Below are positions 60,107 through 64,000 of a stretch of DNA of 64,000 bases, piece after piece. Origin of the DNA: Anaerolineales bacterium (GTDB lineage: Bacteria > Chloroflexota > Anaerolineae > Anaerolineales > Villigracilaceae); the NCBI GenBank assembly GCA_020634895.1, contig JACKAV010000005.1, forward strand, positions 327,495 through 391,494, written 5' to 3'. How positions within the stretch are numbered: the first letter of the stretch is position 1; every line of letters starts with the position of its first letter. The position numbers were made by a program, and so were the translations under genes. A model generated the notes under the pieces. That model saw only the letters and a list, made by a program, of their open reading frames with translations, ran no database searches and was not told the origin of the DNA.

Positions 60107-61933
60107 TTAAAAATCACCGGGGTATTCGCCATCCCCATCGAACTCATCGCCAATGTCGTCTTCGCCGCCAAGACCATCTTCGTCCGCGGCGATCTGCATT
60201 TCATCAAAAGTCTTATCGGCGGCTTTGGCAACATCCTCCACGGTGGGAGGCGTTGTCGGCTGGGTAAATTCATTGAGATTTTTATGATACGCTGCCAGCC
60301 AGGTGGCGAAGCGTTCACGGTCAGCGCTGCCTGCATCTTCATTCTTCTTTGCGATACGCGCGGAACGCCTGCGGTTGATATCCGCCTGGACAGCGGCAGG
60401 GTCCATCACATCTTCGAACGCCAACTGCGTCCCACCGACCGTGATATGGACAGTCCCGTAATTGAAGAGATAGGCGATAAATCCCTTACGCTTGTACGAA
60501 ATGCTGAGGATGTTCTCGATCTGCGCCGAACGACGTTCCTCCGTGCCGAAGGGTTTGCGGTCGATGTCGAAAATCTCATCGCCGGTGACCATGAACGTAT
60601 CGTTCTTCCAGTCGGTATATTCATACCAGAGCCAGCCAATCACCGGCAGCAGCAGCAGCGGAATTGTCACTGCCAGCGTGTCGGGACGGCGTGCGCCAGC
60701 CGCATTAAGGTGAATGAACGAAAGGGTCGGAGAAAAGGCGAGGAGTCCAACGCGCCAGAAGAAAAAGACAATGCCCAGCACAAAAAGCCCCACCGGTTTC
60801 CATGCCTGTTGAAGCAGGATGACCCAATGTTTGTGGTAGATGACCTTTCCGCCGTCCTCCACTCGCAATTGGAAAAAGTTCTGCAAAGCCAAAACCCAGA
60901 ACGGAGTCTTGAGAGTTTTTTCCTCATCCAACGGCACAACCGGCGCGAGTTCCACCTGTTTGCGTTTATCAAGCGGAATCCCGAGCTTCTGCTTGATGGT
61001 GTCCTTCATCACATCCATTTGACTGCGGTTTGTGATCAGTTTGGTGCGTTCCCAATACTCGCGAATCATATCCGCCGCCTGTACGGGATGGTCTACATGA
61101 TCGAACTCGAGCTTCCCCACATACGTGCGGACGATCACATTGCCGAATTTAAAGAGACGTCCCCACTCGTCCGTTTCCACGCCCACCGAAAGGATCGTGC
61201 TAAGCGGCGCCTCCTCGCGGCTGTCGTACAGACCGATCACCTTTTCCAGCCAGACCACGCGCTGATTGGTGACGATGTAATAATCGTTGCTCCAGTCCAC
61301 TGCGCGCCAAATGATCCAGCCAAGTGCGAGGACAAGCGTCACAACAGCCACAGCGTAGGGCGTTGTGGCGGCTGTCAAAATTCCGAGAAAAAATAATCCC
61401 AGTGGAACAAGCAGGGAAAGCACCGGTGCAACCAACGCCTGAAAAAGGCGGATCTTATGACGGCGCGCAATGAAATGAATGACCTCATTTTTGCCAAGCC
61501 ATTTGAACTTGATGGAACGCGCCAACTTATGGCTTTTGATCGCCACCTGAAAATTCGGTTTTAATTTTTCGTATTGCGTAATGAGCTGGTCGAAGTTCTC
61601 GCGCGAAAGGAAAAGCAGCAAACTATCTTCAACTATGGTGATATCTGCAGAACGGGCACGGTTCTCGATCAACGCCTCTTCGCCGAAGTAATCGCCGGGG
61701 TCCAGCCAGGCAAGGATGCGTTCGCCTTCTGCATCCGGCAGGGTGACCTTGACCTTTCCCTTATACACCATATAAAAGCCATCCCCCTTATCGCCGCGTT
61801 TGATGAGCTGCGTCCCGGCGCTGACTTCCCTTTCAGCAAGTTTCGGCGCAATGCCACCCAACTGTCCCTGATCGAGACCGCTGAAAAGGTGAACCTTATC
61901 TAAAAATGCAACGCGTTGATGATGCTCTACCAC
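60107..61933 (-). CDS. Cyclic-nucleotide-binding/bacterial-PH-domain membrane protein
   Basis: This 608-residue protein starts (GTG 61933) with a CRP-like cyclic-nucleotide-binding domain (about 10-130, with PGDYFGEEALIENRARSA as the ligand-binding cassette). Two pairs of transmembrane helices each follow with a bacterial PH (DUF304-like) domain, about 165-300 and 375-510. The last 40 residues are an acidic tail (many Asp/Glu/Gly). It is probably a membrane-anchored cNMP sensor. No catalytic domain is seen. Confidence 0.8.
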   Translation of the reverse strand: MVEHHQRVAFLDKVHLFSGLDQGQLGGIAPKLAEREVSAGTQLIKRGDKGDGFYMVYKGKVKVTLPDAEGERILAWLDPGDYFGEEALIENRARSADITIVEDSLLLFLSRENFDQLITQYEKLKPNFQVAIKSHKLARSIKFKWLGKNEVIHFIARRHKIRLFQALVAPVLSLLVPLGLFFLGILTAATTPYAVAVVTLVLALGWIIWRAVDWSNDYYIVTNQRVVWLEKVIGLYDSREEAPLSTILSVGVETDEWGRLFKFGNVIVRTYVGKLEFDHVDHPVQAADMIREYWERTKLITNRSQMDVMKDTIKQKLGIPLDKRKQVELAPVVPLDEEKTLKTPFWVLALQNFFQLRVEDGGKVIYHKHWVILLQQAWKPVGLFVLGIVFFFWRVGLLAFSPTLSFIHLNAAGARRPDTLAVTIPLLLLPVIGWLWYEYTDWKNDTFMVTGDEIFDIDRKPFGTEERRSAQIENILSISYKRKGFIAYLFNYGTVHITVGGTQLAFEDVMDPAAVQADINRRRSARIAKKNEDAGSADRERFATWLAAYHKNLNEFTQPTTPPTVEDVAKAADKTFDEMQIAADEDGLGGEDDIGDEFDGDGEYPGDF

Positions 61934-61945
61934 AATTCGATTCTA

Positions 61946-62449
61946 TCAAACTTCACGCACAATGACACAACCATAGGCGGGAGATTCCGTCAGCGTGGGC
62001 AACTGCCCGGCGAGCAGCGACTCAACCGCCTCGTCCAGAAAGAAGCGCGTGGGCTTCCACTGGCGAAAGGTGACATCATCCACGGCACCTCGATAGCGCA
62101 GGATTCCATCCTTATCGATGACGAAGACATGCGGAGTCGTCTGCGCGTCAAAGAGATTTGCCACAGCGCAATCCGCATCATGCAAGACCTGCGGCAGGCG
62201 GCGGCTTTCAGCAGCCTCTTTCAACGCCTCAGCGGACTCGTTGCGGTTCGAAGCGATCGTCAACATGGACACATCGTCCTGCCACTGCACGAACATCGAC
62301 AGAATGGCTTTATCGGTGCGCTCCGAATGCGGACACTCGCACGACCAAAAGTTGACGATGACAATGCGCCCGCGATGATCCGAAAGGCGGTGCGTGCTGC
62401 CGTTCAGGTCGGGCAATTCAAAATCGGGGACGGGTTGGTTAAGTTCCAT
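61946..62449 (-). CDS. Thioredoxin-fold TlpA/AhpC-like protein
   Basis: This 167-residue protein has the thioredoxin/redoxin fold: FELPDLNGS, the active region NFWSCECPHSE and the cis-Pro segment TTPHVFVIDKDG. The cysteines form a CxCP pair, not the usual CxxC, so its redox chemistry may differ. No signal peptide is present. It lies 12 nt upstream of the cNMP-binding protein gene, suggesting co-transcription. Confidence 0.8.
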   Translation of the reverse strand: MELNQPVPDFELPDLNGSTHRLSDHRGRIVIVNFWSCECPHSERTDKAILSMFVQWQDDVSMLTIASNRNESAEALKEAAESRRLPQVLHDADCAVANLFDAQTTPHVFVIDKDGILRYRGAVDDVTFRQWKPTRFFLDEAVESLLAGQLPTLTESPAYGCVIVREV

Positions 62450-62452
62450 AAT

Positions 62453-62510
62453 TGGAGTGCAACGTCTCCGGACGTTGCAGGGTCTTGAACGTCTGGAGAC
62501 GTTCGACTCC
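62453..62510. repeat. Nested palindromic repeat
   Basis: Two hairpins, TGCAACGTC/GACGTTGCA (62458-62479) and GAACGTCT/AGACGTTC (62487-62504), lie inside a larger near-perfect inverted repeat (GGAGTGCAACG against CGTTCGACTCC). It looks like a REP/BIME-type intergenic element between two minus-strand genes. Confidence 0.7.
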
Positions 62511-62511
62511 G

Positions 62512-63402
62512 TTAATCCAAAATCCCAACTCCCGCCAGTTTTTCGATCACCCCCACCACAGCGGAATTGTCCAACTCGCCCATGCCTTGATCGATCATCT
62601 GCTGGAAGAACTTCGTATTCTCCTCCGCCGATGAAATGGGAATATCGTATTCCTTCGCGGTATCAAGCACAATGCCCATATCCTTCAATTGCATATGCGC
62701 CTTGAATCCGGGATTGCGATTGCCGTCGAACAGACGCGGCGGCTTGACATCCAGCGACCAGCACTGCGCCGCTCCGGCTTTGATGGCATCCACCACCTTG
62801 CGCGGATCGACGCCCGCCTTCTTCGCAAAGACGAGCAGTTCACCCATCGCCACCATCTGCGCCGCGACCATGATCTGATTCGCCGCCTTCGCCACCTGAC
62901 CCGCTCCCGCCTCGCCGACATGGGTAATGGTCTTGCCCATCGCCTGAAAGACCGGCATGACTTTTTCCAACGCTTCCGCCTCGCCGCCAACCATGATGGT
63001 CAGTGTGCCATTCTTCGCACCAATGTCCCCGCCGGAGACGGGTGCATCCAGAGCGAGAACGCCTTTTTCCTTTAACTTTGCCGCGATCATCCGCGCGGAC
63101 GCTGGCTTGATGGTGGAGTTATCCACAAAGATCATGCCTGAGCGCGCACCAGCGATGATGCCATTCGCTTCGTCCAAAGCCACCATTTCCACATCGGGAG
63201 AATCGGGCAGGTTGGTAAAGATAATATCCACTTGTTCGGCAACTTCTTTGGGAGAGTTCACAGCAACCGCGCCTTCAGCGACCAGTTCATCCACCGCCGC
63301 GCGCGAGCGATTATGCACCACAACCGGAAAGCCCGCCTTCAAAATATTCCGCGCAATGGACTTGCCCATCAACCCCAAACCAATATAACCAACTCTTATC
63401 AT
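62512..63402 (-). CDS. GarR/3-hydroxyisobutyrate-dehydrogenase-type reductase
   Basis: This 296-residue protein has the NAD(P) motif GYIGLGLMG (5-13), DAPVSGG with substrate Ser/Gly (about 118-124), and the catalytic Lys in KAANQI (about 170). It reduces 2-hydroxy-3-oxopropionate or oxidises 3-hydroxyisobutyrate; GlxR-type glyoxylate reductases are also possible. A TATAAT box lies on the minus strand at 63432-63437 and an AAGGAG site precedes the ATG. Confidence 0.9.
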   Translation of the reverse strand: MIRVGYIGLGLMGKSIARNILKAGFPVVVHNRSRAAVDELVAEGAVAVNSPKEVAEQVDIIFTNLPDSPDVEMVALDEANGIIAGARSGMIFVDNSTIKPASARMIAAKLKEKGVLALDAPVSGGDIGAKNGTLTIMVGGEAEALEKVMPVFQAMGKTITHVGEAGAGQVAKAANQIMVAAQMVAMGELLVFAKKAGVDPRKVVDAIKAGAAQCWSLDVKPPRLFDGNRNPGFKAHMQLKDMGIVLDTAKEYDIPISSAEENTKFFQQMIDQGMGELDNSAVVGVIEKLAGVGILD

Positions 63403-63486
63403 GAAGAGACTCCTTGATTGAGAATGGGGTCATTATAACTTGCGGTTTAAAAAAGTAACCGCCAAGCCCGAAAAGGAGTATCCATC

Positions 63487-63549
63487 ATGGAAGATAAAGA
63501 AATCCTTCACCACAGAGAGCACAGAGTTCACGGAGAAAAACAAAAGTAA
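63487..63549 (+). pseudogene. Gene start interrupted by a palindromic repeat
   Basis: An AAAAGGAG site and an ATG at 63487 start a frame MEDKEILHH that runs into the palindromic repeat at 63506 and stops after 20 codons. A TATAAC box near 63433 could serve as promoter. It looks like the 5' end of a gene replaced or interrupted by the repeat. Confidence 0.35.
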
Positions 63550-63572
63550 ATCTCTGTATGCTCCGTGGTGAA
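63506..63572. repeat. Imperfect inverted repeat (CACCACAGAG type)
   Basis: The ends TTCACCACAGAGAG and CTCCGTGGTGAA pair imperfectly around an A-rich centre with GTTCACGGAG. Repeats of this style are common intergenic elements in environmental bacteria. It resembles the element at 8697-8780. Confidence 0.7.
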
Positions 63573-63625
63573 TATTCACTACATTAATTCCGAATGTAGA
63601 CACTCCTTTCGCGAAGAACGCAAAG

Positions 63626-63653
63626 AAAAAACCTCTCCCTTGCGGGAGAGGTT
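63626..63653 (-). terminator. Terminator of the SIMPL-domain gene
   Basis: The stem AACCTCTCCC / GGGAGAGGTT (63630-63639 with 63644-63653) has a TTGC loop; the minus strand continues into TTTTTTC. It lies 8 nt after the stop at 63661. Confidence 0.9.
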
Positions 63654-63660
63654 CTATGTG

Positions 63661-64000
63661 TTACTTGATCGAGTATGTAACGTTCACCGTCACACTGATC
63701 GCCAGTTGACCCGGCTGGATTGGCACCGCAGCTTCGCTCACAGCCGCACCGCCGCCACCGCCCTTGCCCTCCATGTAAGCGGTCGGGCTGCTTTCATAGT
63801 AGTTGATGCTTTCGATCTGCATGAGTTCCACACCGGCGGCATCCGCCAAACCCTGTGCTTCGACCTTGGCATCTTCCACAGCCTGGGCGCGAGCCTGCTT
63901 CGTGGCTTCGGTCTTGTCTTCGACGCTGAACTGAATGCTGTAGATATTGTTCGCACCAGCGCTGACCGCGGCATCGAGCAGATCGCCGAGTGTGTCCAGC
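63661..64000 (-). CDS. SIMPL-domain (DUF541) protein, C-terminal part
   Basis: The frame is open to the right edge; the start lies beyond 64000. The visible 112 residues include AGANNIYSIQFSVEDK, ARAQAVEDAKVEAQGLADAAG and a terminal SVTVNVTYSIK, the strand-helix pattern of SIMPL proteins. A Gly-rich loop (GKGGGGGAA) is inserted before the last strand. Members are usually secreted or periplasmic with unclear function. Confidence 0.85.
   Translation of the reverse strand, partial: LDTLGDLLDAAVSAGANNIYSIQFSVEDKTEATKQARAQAVEDAKVEAQGLADAAGVELMQIESINYYESSPTAYMEGKGGGGGAAVSEAAVPIQPGQLAISVTVNVTYSIK

Noticed and set aside
60284..61396. 370-codon plus-strand frame opposite the cNMP/PH protein
   Set aside because: No motif and no promoter; the minus strand carries recognisable domains.

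Overview
The window looks like a piece of a Chloroflexota chromosome, most likely class Anaerolineae. This is an inference from the gene set (MalT-like LuxR and BTAD/AfsR-type regulators, an Elp3-type radical SAM/GNAT protein, many multi-domain GAF/PAS sensors, CPBP proteases and lineage-type conserved proteins). No rRNA, tRNA, CRISPR array, integrase or transposase was seen.

Left half (1-30666). The dominant structure is a set of comM (yifB, Mg-chelatase-like AAA+ protein) 3' ends. One intact comM lies at 29140-30666 on the minus strand. Three truncated copies of its last ~160 codons, in the same orientation, lie at 23519-24006, 10816-11244 and 1-332. They cut the region into three self-contained cassettes, each with its own regulator. 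(A) 24007-29139: an AT-rich divergon of a lipoprotein plus a 70-aa protein against a 1023-aa BTAD/ATPase/TPR regulator, with a SARP-like operator. (B) 11245-23518: a MalT-like LuxR regulator followed by a ten-gene minus-strand operon with an ABC exporter, two CPBP proteases, three GNAT acetyltransferases and membrane proteins. (C) 333-10815: a potassium-uptake module comprising a 32-aa peptide, kdpF, kdpA, kdpB, a 56-aa membrane peptide, kdpC, kdpD, kdpE and a KimA-like K+ importer. The kdp promoter and the kimA promoter carry the same ladder of GTCAA-type half-sites at about 11-bp spacing, a good candidate for the KdpE operator.

Right half (30667-64000). This is denser and looks more like core genome: an alkaline-phosphatase-like enzyme, an AT-rich HNH-type protein that looks inserted, an FAD amine-oxidase-like protein, a response regulator, a UPF0104 membrane protein, YitT, Era, Elp3, an iron-sulfur CysH divergent from a methyltransferase, a 7TM-PAS-GAF-GGDEF protein, an unknown HESYGH-motif protein, a degenerate PP2C-like membrane protein with an external propeller, a CelD-like GNAT, two paralogous membrane proteins each next to a remnant gene end, a two-subunit class I fumarase, a GAF/PAS histidine kinase, an operon of a quinate-dehydrogenase-like protein, a MobA-like nucleotidyltransferase with a histone-H1-like tail and a PAP2 phosphatase, YhhQ, RecF, peptide deformylase, a cyclic-nucleotide-binding/PH-domain membrane protein, a thioredoxin-fold protein, a GarR-type dehydrogenase and the end of a SIMPL protein.

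Several promoters have a TANAAT-type -10 box only 5-8 nt from the start codon and no Shine-Dalgarno, suggesting frequent leaderless transcripts. Small palindromic repeats occur at 6578-6598, 8697-8780, 58173-58193, 62453-62510 and 63506-63572. A tract of related sequence appears to be inserted in frame in kdpB.
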